Source: Platynereis dumerilii (lineage: Eukaryota > Annelida > Polychaeta > Phyllodocida > Nereididae). From it: a DNA stretch of 64,000 nucleotides. The stretch is from assembly GCA_026936325.1 (NCBI GenBank), contig JAPTHN010000109.1:971501-1035500 (forward strand), given 5' to 3'. The translations under genes were made by a program, and so were the position numbers. The stretch's first letter is position 1. Each line of letters begins with the position of its first letter. The notes beneath the pieces are model-generated. The model had not been told where the DNA came from and searched no databases. It worked only from the letters and a program-made list of their open reading frames with translations. Below are positions 47,758 through 59,375 of this stretch, piece after piece.

Positions 47758-48409
47758 TAATTGACATTCTAGAAGAATACCTGTTATCTGAAACAACGCA
47801 TGAATGAACACAAGTCATCTGACCTAAAGATATTGCTATGTATCTGATCCGATCATCTTCTGCCAGTTGAGAAGGTACGGAAAATTATAAATTATTATAT
47901 CCTTTAAACATTATGAAATTGATGATTGTACTGAAGGGAAGTTTATGTGCCGTGAAATTGCAGTCACAGACATTGTGGGGAGTCTCGGGTACAATATTTT
48001 TGAAAATATACGATACGATACAATACGATTATAATTTACTGTCACTGTTACAAGTACAGCAAAATTTGTAGCAATAGACGAAATTCAAACAGAACATAGT
48101 GAAATTGAAATTAATTATGGATTACGTTGATGAATCATCTGCAATCGAATCGTGATGAAGGATATTTTGGTTCCCTTTAAAAGCTTCTTGATCATGGCCT
48201 ATCATCAGGGTCATGAATTTCTAAGTGGAATATTAACAATGAAACCGTCCTCTAATTCTGCATAACCGAATTGACCGGCTGTAAGGAGGAGCCTGATATT
48301 GACTGTTGGTGACTGACAAATGAAAGGTATGCGTCTGAGTCTTTTAATGAAATCATCCACCAACACCGATGTAGCTTGATAATTGCCTGTTCTTGATCGC
48401 GGTTAAGCC

Positions 48410-50985
48410 CACAAATTATAGGGTTTGAAATGGATCCTTTTTGTCTTCATAATATGTAAGCTATTTTTGCTGTTTTCTTTCTTCTCATATCTAAAAGTGA
48501 ACATTGTCGCAAAGAGACTGGCTACAAAAGATATGGCAATTAATTGGTGAAACAGGAAACTGAGCAGGAACATCCTTGTCTCTGAGATGATTTGAAATAT
48601 GATATGGCATGCATCTGTGATGCAGCGATCGTAGAACCAGAAAGTGATTCTGAGAAGGCAGGTGTGTTCTTCGGCAGGGCCTTGGAGTCAGAGTTACAGT
48701 CAGGAGTCGGAGAGGGAGTCTAATGCTTTTTGGTGGAATCGGAGTCGGGAGTAAATTTAGATTTTCAGGTGGAGGCGCAGTCACGGTCAAAAATTGAATT
48801 GGTGATTCCTAACTCCTAAAGATAATTAATTTAATTTTACAACAAAAACGCTGGCACAAAATGTGAAATATATTCCAGATTTGACACAAAACTTCCTAAA
48901 CAAGTGTTCATGTACACAATCGTATGAAAACCTTGTAGAATTAATTTTCCCCCTGTTAATCATCCAAACATAAAAGTGCTAACTCTCTTGGCTCCATGTC
49001 TCAAGCATAACTCTCTCCCTGTTCTCATCACACTCATCAAACATCGCATGTGCCACACCACTGACATTTACTTTGTTTTGAAATAGTATTTGCACTTAAA
49101 CAACTCCTACCATCTTTAAAATACACCTTAATTTCACACCCTTCCCTTCAACTTTTGATCAATGTGCAGAACCGGGTCATATGCATTCTGTCAGGCTATC
49201 CAGGTGGCAGCAGGGCCCAAGCACACTGACAACTGCTGCCACCACAAAATGCCCATAAATACACTGTACAAAGTGCATTTGTTTTCCCAGCCCAATCTCA
49301 CATTTTGCATCAACAAGAAACATAACCATTATATTTAAATTTTATGCAAACTGTTTCATATCAAAATGTCCATTTATAAACGCTTATCAATTTGGACCAC
49401 CAGTGCCTCCTTCACTGTCATAATATTCACTCATTATTCAGGCATACATATCATACCCTAAATGGCTCAAATGTCTGCTTGCAACGGGTTTTCTAGTGTA
49501 ATATATGTGTGCAACAATGCCCATAAGAAGAGTCAGGAGTTAGAGTCGTAATTCTAGAGACCTAAGGAGTTAGAGTCGGGGTTGCTTTTCAGGAAGTCAA
49601 AGGAGTCGGGAGTCTGAGTCGACTCACTTACTACCCGACTCTGAGGCCCTGTTCTTTGGGAAGCTTACATGTATCTCTGTTATCCAAGCTATAGAGGTAG
49701 GACCACTTTATGCAGGAAATTCTATAATTGGGTCCGATCTTGCTGGTACTCTATAATCTTTGAATGGATGTAAGCTTAAAGTTTGTAACTCAACGTCATG
49801 CAGATTTCACCTGAAATAACTGTACCAAAGGTGGGTCAACTTTACAGCAATAACAATATTTCAGCCTCAATTTCCAGAACCAACATCACCACTGTGATCT
49901 GGAAATCATTTGGTACATTGGTCTTAACTCCATCACAGATATTATGTCAAAAATATTCATTTCACATCATGCACCAAAGCACCTTGACACTCTTGCTTAG
50001 CTTCTTATATTAAATATCATGACACACCAACCTTTAGAGATAAATCGGACTGCAGTATTATGACAAAGATTACATGATAAGTTAGATGCCTCAAAGAACA
50101 CGTCCAACTCTCTCAGAATCACTTTTCTGATTCCATGAATCCTGTATGCTATATCATATTTCACACAACCCCTAAGCATTAGCCGAATATTAGCCGAATA
50201 TATTGCTGCTCTGTTTCCTGTGTCCTAAGATGCCATATCTTTTTGCCCACCTGTGTCAGTACTCCAGGCATGACAGCTTCTCATTATATATAGTGAAAAG
50301 AATATGATCAAAAAGTCGCAAAGAGCTAAAAAGGCCTACTCAGAAATATGTCTGAGGCAGGTGAATATAGTGACAGAACTTAGTGAGTTGCAATAAAATC
50401 AGAACTCTGATTACCTACAGCTGGACATCTGAGAGTCTATACATAGTATATTCAATTAGCTTGCAGGAAGGCATCCATTTTTCCGGTGAGTGCCTGAAGA
50501 GTAGCGAACTCTAAATTGAAAATATTCTTTGAATCCCAACTTAACTAGAAGAAACTGAAGGTAAGGCCCAAATTTCAGACACGGTCACAATTGGGCCCAT
50601 CAAGAAAGCTTGAAACCTGGTCACAAATTTTTAACTTTTGTCCTTTTTTATTCCCCCGCTTTATTTTGCATCTACAGCCCCTCCGCCTGAATAGTTGGGC
50701 CCTTGGCAGCTGCCACTCTGCCTCAGATGACAATACAATATTTTTATATGAAAGACATAAAAACCAGATCAAAACTGTGTGTACATTTTATGTCGAATCA
50801 AGTGAAAAATTAGCATACAGCTTTTATCTGATCTGACATAAAGAGTTTATTTTGCTTAGGAGGGCAAAATTTTTCCGAATTTCAAACTATTTTTGTTCTA
50901 ACGAAAATCTTATCTGTTCAAATAAAGAATTAGATGAGGCAAGACTGTTGCCTCCTCTTCATCATATTTCTGCCCAATGTACAAA
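48410..50985 (+). repeat. tandem duplicate D1
   Basis: This is the first copy of a unit repeated at 50990-52310. Shared landmarks are TTTGAAATGGATCCTTTTTG at 48424 and GCAATTAATTGGTGAAACAG at 48536. Then come GGTAGGACCACTTTATGCAG at 49698, TTAGCCGAATATATTGCTGC at 50187, TAAGATGCCATATCTTTTTG at 50225 and AAATATGTCTGAGGCAGG at 50344. A hAT-like element (48675-49651) interrupts it. By eye the copies are roughly 85-90% identical in the better parts. Confidence 0.85.
48675..49651. mobile_element. hAT-like element with repeated GGAGTCGGAGTC word
   Basis: Inverted ends CAGGGCCTTGGAGTCAGAG and, from the right, CAGGGCCTCAGAGTCGGG are flanked by TTCTTCGG (48667-48674) and TTCTTTGG (49652-49659), a 7-of-8 target duplication. 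Words such as GGAGTC, GGAGTCGG and GAGTTAGAGTCG fill the outer 130-150 bases of each end. The AT-rich middle encodes nothing recognisable. Unit D2 lacks this element, so it inserted after, or in only one copy of, the D duplication. Confidence 0.85.
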
Positions 50986-50989
50986 CAAC

Positions 50990-52310
50990 AATGTCTGAAA
51001 TGGATCCTTTTTGTTTTTCCAACTCAAATCTAAAGCTGAATTTTGCAGAAGATATCGCAAGCAATTGGTGAAACAGGAAACTATGCAGGATTGTGAAATA
51101 TGATATGGCATACCATAAGTCCTGGAACTAGAAAAAAGGACGTCTGTGTTGTCTGGGTAAATTGTTCCCTGTATTCCTAGCCATTAACCAGAAAGCACTA
51201 CAGAAAAGGTAGGGCCACTTTACAGTAGAATTCTATTATTGGGTCAGATCTTGTTGATAAGATGGAAATACATATGAGGCTTAAAGGTTGTGATTAACAT
51301 CAAAGCAGATTTCACAAGAAAACACACATGCTGAAGTCAAGTTACCTACATGTGTACTGCATTAGCCATAATATAGCTCCAGTTTCCAAAACCAATATCA
51401 GCATATGGCATTGTGGTATTTACTCCTATCACACATTTTATATATATTATATTTGTTTCATATTATGCACCAAAGCACCAGAGCACTGACGCTTGGCTTC
51501 TTATATCAGAGATCATAACACGCCATCCTTTAGTTATAAATCTGACTGCAGAGTTATGACATAGATTACATGATAAGTTAGATGCCTCAAAGAACACATC
51601 CAACCCTCTCAGAATCACTTTTCTGCTTCCATGACTCCCGTATGCCGTATCATATTTCACACGATCCCCAAGCATTAGCCGAATATATTGCTGCTCAGTT
51701 TCCTGTGTCCTAAGATGCCATATCTTTTTCGCCCACCTGTGTTAGTTCCCCAGGCATGACAGCTTCTCATATATAGAGAAAGAGATATGATCAAAAAGTC
51801 ACAAAGAACTAAAAAGGCTACTCAGAAATATGTCTGAGGCAGGAGAATATAGTATCAGAACTTTCTTAGTAGCAATAACATCAGAACTCTTGATTACATA
51901 TAGCTAAACATCTGAGAGCCTACATATTCAATTAGCTTCAAAAAGGCTACCTTTTCCATGTGAGGGCCTAAGGCTGTAGCACACCCTTAAAAAGATTTGT
52001 GCAAAAAGACAAATAACTATAAGCATCTTGTGTACAAAAACATTAAATTTAGTGTAAATTAGGTAAAATATTATAAAGCTGGAAATTCTGTTTAATTCCT
52101 TGTAATGAACTCAGATTAGTTTCATCAAAGAAATACGAAAAATTAGCATATATATATAAACATATTAGCTTCTCTGATTTGACATGAAAAGTTTGCTTGA
52201 ACACTGGCTTACTTTTATTTTGTCTCTAACAAATAACATTATTTCATAGAGTCTCAAATAAGTAAAAAGTCAAAACATGAATATAGAGGACATGATTGAT
52301 GTAGTCTGAA
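50990..52310 (+). repeat. tandem duplicate D2
   Basis: Second copy of the D unit, without the hAT-like insertion. Landmarks are CTGAAATGGATCCTTTTTG at 50994, AGCAATTGGTGAAACAGG at 51060, GTAGGGCCACTTTACAG at 51209, TTAGCCGAATATATTGCTGC at 51676, TAAGATGCCATATCTTTTTC at 51712 and AAATATGTCTGAGGCAGG at 51826. It ends where another hAT-like element begins at 52316. Confidence 0.85.
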
Positions 52311-52315
52311 GAAAG

Positions 52316-52751
52316 CAGTGATGCAGACCGGACGGCCTTGGACCGGTCAGGACCGTGGTCCAGCCATGGACTACCAAAATACCGAAGCACCTACAGTGAG
52401 TGAGTGAGTGAGTTTGTGTTTGACAGGTGTGGGGTATTTAGAGGCTACCGAACCACCAACAAAAAACTGGTATAATGCCAGACTGGACCAGTTCAGTGCA
52501 GGTCCGGACCGATCCAGGGATTTTTGCTGTCATGAAGGGTATTGAATGAATTTTGTCATATCTGAAAATGAAATTCATATAATACAGCTTGTTTAAACCC
52601 TCGTTTTATCATAATTTTCGTAATGCTGATGGACCACCACTGGACCGTACAGTAACAATATTGGACCACCTCACCCTGGACCAGACTGGGACCAGACTAC
52701 TTTTGTAAATACCGGACCACCCTGTAAAAGGTGGTCCGGTCTGCGTCACTA
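52316..52751. mobile_element. hAT-like element (436 bp) with repeated GGACC word
   Basis: Ends CAGTGATGCAGACCGGAC and, from the right, TAGTGACGCAGACCGGAC are flanked by GAAGAAAG (52308-52315) and GGAGAAAG (52752-52759), a 7-of-8 duplication. Many GGACC, GGTCC and GGACCA words occur inside. A GAGT tetranucleotide run lies at about 52397. No coding frame. Confidence 0.85.
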
Positions 52752-52799
52752 GGAGAAAGCAACGATTTATAATATCTTGAGGAAGCAATGACACATATT

Positions 52800-53060
52800 C
52801 TTCTGCATTACATTAGCTTAATGGCATTAGTCATTCATCATCGACATCACTTCTCTGATGGAATTTTGGAGTCTGTGCATCTCTTGGTGGTGGTTGTGTT
52901 GTGATCATGAGGATCCATTCACTTGGTCCACAAGAGATGAGTGGATGATGGAAAATGAGCTCACATTGCAGATTGAATGATGTTTCCATTTGTCAAACAG
53001 CCATGATGCACTTCCCTCAAGTCTCTTATCCATATAGGATATCTGTATAGGATATATAGT
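52800..53060 (+). repeat. partial, diverged E unit
   Basis: CATCTCTTGG-GGT, CAAGAGATGAGTGGA and GATGGAAAATGAGCTCACATT correspond to 57696-57800 and 63595-63700 in the E units. The version here has an in-frame stop in the small frame kept by the other two copies. Confidence 0.55.
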
Positions 53061-53724
53061 TGAACTTTCAGTGCAGCAAGCATTCAGGCTATGAATGTTA
53101 TTGAGATACTTGTGAGATTTTATCCAATAGAGGTCCTTATTGATCAGTTTTATGTATATATTCCATGTTTAATCCATATTTTAATGTTTCTATTTGCCCT
53201 TAATCTTTTTACCAATTTATGTTTTTACCCTGTTTATTTTTACCTGTGCTGTCCATTGTATATAACTGGTCTCCTTCTGTGTTTTTGTGCATCCTGTGTA
53301 AATTTTGTGTGTCTAATAGCTAATCATGTGTCAGGACCTCATTTGAAACTATTGAGCCATCCTGGTGAAATAAAAGATTTTGACTTTGAGACAAAAATTA
53401 TATTTTGTAGCCATGTATAGGTACACATAAATAGTAATTTGACCAAAAACAGAATTTTCAGAATTGCATGGAATTGTGCATTATACCTTTACTTCAGTAG
53501 GCGTATACAGGATGGCAACTTTGCGGTGTGGTGGGGGGGAGGGTGTCGCTGCTTGCTCTGAATTTTAACATGTTGCAGATGTGACTAGAGCAGTAGATAC
53601 AATGCATGCCCTGATATTGGTAAGGTATTGCCCTGACTTGCAATTTGCCCCGATACCGGGGTTAGGGCTCGTGAGACAATGTAATTGCCTGAAGCAATTA
53701 ATCGAATGACGGTAAAACAGTTTA
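53060..53724. other. stretch with no recognised feature
   Basis: A 109-codon plus-strand frame at 53091-53420 is rich in F, L, Y, I and C because the DNA is T-rich. It has no family match or flanking signals. Words like GCCCTGATATTGG and GCCCCGATACCGGGG near 53610-53660 hint at another word-rich element remnant. Confidence 0.4.
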
Positions 53725-54192
53725 TTAAGACTCAAGACTCAAGACACATTTATTCGCCTATGAAATACATGTCAGTTTTTTAAATAGTAAACACTTTTTA
53801 TTAATAGGCGCGAGATCACTCTAAGACAAAAATATTGTTGCTGACGAGTGACCACCCTGAGTGGAATTGACTGCTGAGAGAACCATGCATACCATTATAC
53901 AATTTTTATAAAATTCTAGGCTGTATGAGATGTTATTGTTATTATTGAAATTGATTGAGGAGCAAATTGAGAATAATATATAATTAATGATGACTATAAT
54001 TAGTTATAGCAAAATTTCATAAACATCTTAGGATGTTCGAGCATCAACAATATCAAAGAACACTTTTTTTCTCACTATCGTTTTTTTTAGCATAAACATC
54101 GAAGTACTTCAAAATGTAATTAAAAAACAAAAAAAAAAACAAGTATATATCATCTTGTATTTTTGAGGAGTAATAAAAACAATATATATAAT

Positions 54193-54510
54193 AATCATCC
54201 TTAGAATCAATTTGCACATTTCACAAGTACCTTGGGATGAAACTCACATGCATATTTCAAAAACATCTTTCAATGAAACTCACATGCATATTTCAAAAGT
54301 ATAGTTGTATGAAGCTCACTTGGTCAGTTCAACGGCTCTATAAGACCAAAATAATATCATAATCATCCTTAGAATCAGTTTGCATACATCAAAAGAAAGT
54401 TTGGATGAAAATCACATGCATATTTCAAAAGCGCCATTTAATGATACTCAAAGTATAATTATGAGAAACTCACTTGGTAATGTCAGAGACATTGTAAGAC
54501 CAATATCTAT
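54193..54510. repeat. two tandem units of about 150-168 bp with an internal 26-bp repeat
   Basis: AATCATCCTTAGAATCA starts units at 54193 and 54361. Inside, ACTCACATGCATATTTCAAAA occurs (as ATGAAACTCACATGCATATT or a close variant) at about 54238, 54272 and 54407. GAAACTCACTTGGT-like words close each unit. It lies between the LINE coding region and its tail and may be part of the LINE 3' untranslated region. Confidence 0.75.
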
Positions 54511-54632
54511 CAAAAGCGCCTTTAAGAAATGCACCATAGGCCTATATCTGTCACAGGAAGCTTGAGCACATGCAAAAATTCCAGAAGCACCATTCAATGA
54601 ATCCCTCAACTAATATAATATAACATTTTTTA

Positions 54633-56422
54633 TTAGTTGGTACAAATATAGCAGTTTTGAATGGTACATAAAACTTCATACCTTCCCAGCATGTGGGTTT
54701 TCACATATTTAGAAAAGCCAAAATAACTGTGTGTACGTATCTTCTCCTTGATTTCTGGAGGACAGTTATTTGAAATGTCTGGGAGTCTGTACCGAATTCT
54801 ATTTTTCACCAGTGCGTGTTTGCTAAGTGGGACTCTGTAGTTGGCGGCATTTCTTGTTCCATAATAGTGAATCTCAGTGTGTCGCACTAACATGTCTCCT
54901 CCAAGAAAATACTGAGGAAGCATATTATTTTCCAATTTATATAGGAACTTTAGTTCTTGCAGTTTAACAATATCATCAATTTTGAGTAAGTTCAATTTTT
55001 TGAAAATCGGGTCAGTATGTGCGTTATATTTTTCAGCAGCAATAGTTCTAATAGCTTTCTTTTGCAGTTTAAACAACTTGTGTGAGCAAGAACCCCAAAC
55101 AAGTGAGCCATAATTGTAGTATGGAAGAATAAGAGCGTCATATATAGTTTTTAAAACATGTGTCAGTAACAAATGTTTTAATTTAGTCATTATACCAATG
55201 GTACGGGAAATCTTTTTAGATATTTTGAGTAGATGAGGTTTCCAGGAAATGCTCTGATCAAAAATTATGCCCAGGTAGTTAAACTCTTTCACAAAGTCAA
55301 TGTTAGCTGAATCCATTTTGATACAGCAATTTTCAACTTTCTTCTGTGGTTTGTGAAAAAGCATTGCCTTGGATTTGTTTGCATTAACAGATAGCTTATT
55401 GGCTTTGAACCAAGTATTGATAATTTCTAATTCATTGTTGATATTCCCTTCCAATTCATTTCTTTCATGCCCAAAAGCTTCTAAGACTGCAAAAAGTGAG
55501 GTATCATCCGCATATATAACAGGTTTAAAGATAGTACAAACATTTCTTAAGTCATTGAGATAAATTATAAAGAGCAATGGCCCAAGAGTTGACCTTGCGG
55601 TACTCCAGTCTTTATGGGTAACATATTGGAAATAGTATCATCAAACATGACATATTGTTTGCGATTGCACAAATAATTATTCATAAGTTTCAAAGACTTT
55701 CCAGAAATCCCATAGTTTTTGAGTTTCTTTATCAGGATTTGGTGGTCCAGTGTGTCAAAGGCCTTTGAGAGGTCTAAGTAAACATTGATTGGAACCTCAT
55801 TTTTATCCATAGCCTGGGTAATACGATCTATTGTTTCAAGAGAAGCCAGCTCAGTAGAATGCCTTTTGCGAAATCCATACTGATTTTCATAAAACAATTC
55901 ATTGGAGTCAAAATACTCGTTATGAATAACTCTCTCAAAGACCTTTGACACACTAGACAATATTGACACGGGAAGATAATTTCCTAATATGCTGGAATCA
56001 TCCTTTTTGTGTATTGGTAAGACCTTAGCTACTTTTAGAACATCAGGAAAAGTGCCAGAATTTAGGCATTGATCAATAATCAGGGTGAGAAAAGGTGATA
56101 TTTCATTCTTCATGAACTTAAGGAGCTTATTGGATATACAGTCTATACCAGAGCTAGTTTTCAGTTTGAGTTCATCAATAATTTTTCTGATGGCATTTTC
56201 ATCAATATCAGTAAATTGAAACGTTGTCGAGACCTCAGTTTCAAAATAGTTATTAAAATCTGCCTCGGTTTGTATTCTGTCAGCAAGTGAAGCTCCAATT
56301 TCAACAAAATACTTATTGAAGCAATTAGCAATTTTTTTAGGATCTGTTATTTCTTCATTATCCACAACAAATTTGTCTGGATACGATCTATTACCTGGAT
56401 TATTTAAGTTCTTTTGCATGAG
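54633..56422 (-). pseudogene. LINE reverse transcriptase, one frameshift
   Basis: The first part (56419-55565) has FNKYFVEIG, SSGIDCISNKLLKF, KVLPIHKKDD, NQYGFRKRHSTEL, NVYLDLSKAFDTLDH (motif A, catalytic Asp) and TGVPQGQLLG. The second part (55577-54633) has FIIYLNDL, VIYADDTSLF (motif C with the catalytic DD), VNANKSKAMLF, EFNYLGIIFD and YYNYGSLVWG. Loss of one base near 55590, in the codons after GVPQG, splits the frame; the expected GVPQGS-x-LGP-LLF motif straddles it. All palm motifs are otherwise intact, so the copy is fairly young. It belongs to the jockey/CR1/L2 group of non-LTR elements, but I cannot place the clade. Confidence 0.9.
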
Positions 56423-56559
56423 CCATTAAATGTAAAAGGATAAATAGATAAGTCTGATGCCAGTGTGTAGTTTGATGTTTCAGACCAACAGAGAAAATGA
56501 TTAGATTTGGTGGAATTTGGGCTGCATTTGCTTCGAAAAGCACTATAGTTACATGGCTA

Positions 56560-56613
56560 TTAGTTGGTCCCATATTCACCATATACCTACTTAGTTGGTC
56601 CCATATTCACCAT
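56560..56613 (+). repeat. short direct duplication, period 31 bp
   Basis: TTAGTTGGTCCCATATTCAC followed by CAT occurs exactly at 56560-56582 and 56591-56613. Only two copies are present. Confidence 0.9.
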
Positions 56614-56760
56614 CTACCAGATTTGTCTGGAATTGCTTTTAGGTAAATTGGCCTAAAATTTATATTTTGTGCTTGTTTGTGTATGTGTGTGCGTGTTTAA
56701 TGAGCTATGGTGTGTGCCCTAAATGGCATGCCATAACTAGATCAGTGAGTAAGGATCAGG

Positions 56761-58520
56761 TAGATGATGTGACAATTTGTCTCAGAGCTTATCTCCGAAT
56801 GTGACCATCCAGCACATATATCCAATTAGCCCTTTCTGTCAACCATGTCTTTCAGAAGATATATTTTATTCCGATGATAAATAAATCCAGATAACTCAGG
56901 AATGACATATGCTTTAGATCTAATAATATGATGATCTATTTCGAGAGAATCCAACAATGTTGCTTAAGCTGCAATTGAAGCTGTACTATTTATATAATAC
57001 TCCTGATTTACTTTATTCACAAAAAGGTTGCTTAATAAATCAATGTCACGGATAAATTGACTGGACAAGCTCACCCTGTTAGCAGTTGGTCATGCAGACC
57101 AACTTCGGTGCATCAGCGGGGCCCTGGCCATAGTAACAGTATTAGTAACAGTCAAACCAAAAGGTCTCGGGCGGGGTGCCAAAGCTGAACAACAGCTTTA
57201 GTGAAATCAATTGATATACTATAAGAGAAATATGAAAGTCCATTTTTGCCTCGAAAATAATTTACCAAAATACAAGATGTTTCAAAGTATATCTTTTCAG
57301 TGAATAGCTCGTCTATTGCATCATTGGGGCCAATACAATTAGGTATTTAAACCATGACATCGTTAATGATTTTGACGGTCTCTGACTACAGACTTATTCA
57401 GACAGAGAGCAGCCTTGCTTAGTCAAATTAACATTCCCAAAGCAGTAATAATTCAATGGTAGAATTAGGAGAGTTGAGAGACTGAGTTCAAAACACAAAA
57501 TCACTTCTGCAGTAATGTCAGGACTACAGTGTTTACATTGAACGCAGCATGCAAGTGAAATATATCATTGTTTAGTAAAGTGTATTGAACAGCTGAAAGC
57601 AATGGCTCATATCTTTGCCACTACACTTACTTCATCTTGCATTTCAGCAGCATGATACACATACCACTTCATTGATTGCCTTTTATCAGTATTTACATCT
57701 CTTGGGAGTTGTAGCTTTGTGGTCACAAAGACTCACTTAGCTTCATCTGCAAGAGATCCGTGGACAATGGGAATGAGCTCATGTTGGAGATGGAATGCTG
57801 TTTCTGTTTTGAAAATATGATGTTGGGTATGTGTCTGCTTCATGACAACTCATTTAGTCATGGGATATATATATTTGGTTCATCATTCTGTACCAAGTAT
57901 GATGAGACTGATATGTACTTGGTCACTTTTTCCGTGCTTCAAAAAGAAACATTTATATCATGATAGCATGAACATCCACTTTTCCAAAAAGCAACTTGTG
58001 GACAGATTCATTATCAGCCAGCCTTGAACCTCAATTGTCTTTGTGTACACTCAGAATTTCAAGCTCAGCATATTTCTTTCCTATCATACAAAATGATTGT
58101 AATGGAGGTAGTGCATTTAGATCTTGCTGTAAATGTTTTAGTTGCAGAAAACAAGTATGATTTTTTCTGACTTGAGCCTTTACAGTGGAACAGGGATTGA
58201 AATACCTCACAAAGAGTCTGGAGAAAGCCATACAAGAGCAATAGCAAGCTTTTCTCTCACGACTGGAAGGCATACTGTGTCATTCTTCATCCTCTGGAGC
58301 TTTCCATTTCTTTGTCCACTTTTCTCTGTAAAGAACCCTGTGGATAGGAAGAGAAATGGTTGTACTTTTGTAGACTGTGCACACAAAATCTTTCATCATT
58401 TGAAGAATGACTTCAGGCAATTAGAAACATTCTTCATTCTTGTTGAAGCAACATACTTTCCAGAGAGTATCCATTTATTTGAAGATGGTGCAGAGACTTA
58501 TGTCAATATAATGAATACTG
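56761..58520 (+). repeat. E unit, copy 2
   Basis: From TAGATGATGTGACAATTTGT to about 58020 it matches 62665 to the window end with few differences, including GCATCAGCGGGGCCCTGGCC (57110 and 63003) and GGTCTCGGGCGGGGTGCCAA (57163 against 63057, one change). The part 58250-58520 matches, at lower identity, 61040-61280. It includes a small plus-strand frame (57760-57963) also kept in the last copy. Confidence 0.85.
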
Positions 58521-58821
58521 TCTAATACCCTTCTCTTTCTTTACAAACCTCAAACCTTTGCTTGAGCGTCTTCTTATGTAACTGGACTCAGGAGGGATAT
58601 AATCTAATTAATTAATTAGTATGTCAATTAACAAAAAGACAATGAATAAGTTTGAAAGACTTGTTTGTTACTTTTTTCCATGCATTCAGCCTTTTAAGGA
58701 AGACTTTTGTTAATGAGCATCCACCTGATTAAGACTGTCTGTACTGATTGCAAGAGAATATATTCCAGCAAAGTCGATTTGAAATTGCTAAAGTTGCAAC
58801 TCGCCAGGTGTGCTACTGTAA

Positions 58822-58950
58822 CACTGTAAGATCGGATAAAATGAACTTAAATGATAGAGTGAGGTGGATGCACAAATTGTTTGAGCTACAACATGGCTTG
58901 TTTTCAGCTATGATAACAAACAGATTACCTTAGCTGAAAACAACAAGCTG
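58822..58950. mobile_element. truncated copy of the palindromic MITE
   Basis: It starts CACTGTAAGATC and keeps GATAGAGTGAGGTGGATGCA, TTGTTTGAGC and GCTATGATAAC as in the element at 35550. The closing arm is missing: sequence switches directly into the next copy at 58951. Confidence 0.75.
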
Positions 58951-59189
58951 CACTGTAAAATTTGAAATTTTGAGTCAGCTCAAATGATTGAGTGAGGCGG
59001 TTGCACAATTCCTTTGAGTTAACATAACTTGTTGTTTTAAGTTATGACGATGAAGATAATCGAAATTAAAAACTAGAAACTGTGTTAGCACAACTTGTGC
59101 GACCATCTCATAGTGTGTGTTTGCTCAAACAATTTGTGCAACCATGTCAATCAATCATTTTAGCTGACTCAAAATTCCATTCTACAGTG
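58951..59189. mobile_element. palindromic MITE, complete copy
   Basis: Begins CACTGTAAAATTTGAAATTT and ends in TCTACAGTG. It shares GAGTGAGGCGGTTGCACAAT with the copy at 35550-35757. TA follows the right end. An extra stretch near 59045-59130 repeats the TTGTGC-ACCAT-TCA arm motif, so the copy carries an internal partial duplication. Confidence 0.85.
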
Positions 59190-59375
59190 TATGGCACAGC
59201 TCATTGTTTTCGCATTTGGAGATTAGGTGGAGGGCCATTGTTCCGATGTCAGTATTGTTCACCTTGGAAATGCTAACAACAATATAGATATAGCATTTCT
59301 GCAGCGTTTCTGCATGTTTCTTAATTATGTGATTATGAAATTATACACATCTTACAAGTTCAAGGGGGTCCTATA

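Larger units (their letters stand above)
53725..56425 (-). mobile_element. 5'-truncated LINE with one frameshift
   Basis: The minus-strand reverse-transcriptase ORF (54633-56419) is followed by sequence that ends at about 53725 in GGCGAATAAATGTGTC and TTGAGTC repeats, a typical LINE tail. The first base of recognisable coding is at about 56422, where a stop precedes the frame, so the endonuclease and 5' region are gone. It is also possible that the true 3' end is nearer 54600 and the tail at 53725 belongs to another copy. Confidence 0.8.

Noticed and set aside
48491-48790. 99-codon minus-strand frame rich in P, L and T
   Set aside because: It runs across the end of the hAT-like element and reads its GGAGTC words; no domain.
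53091-53420. 109-codon hydrophobic plus-strand frame that resembles a membrane protein
   Set aside because: Hydrophobicity follows from T-rich DNA; no paralogue or known family supports it.
58142-58525. 127-codon plus-strand frame
   Set aside because: Not listed as a gene: only its second half is shared with E copy 3 and the first half is unsupported; the shared part is treated as a finding.
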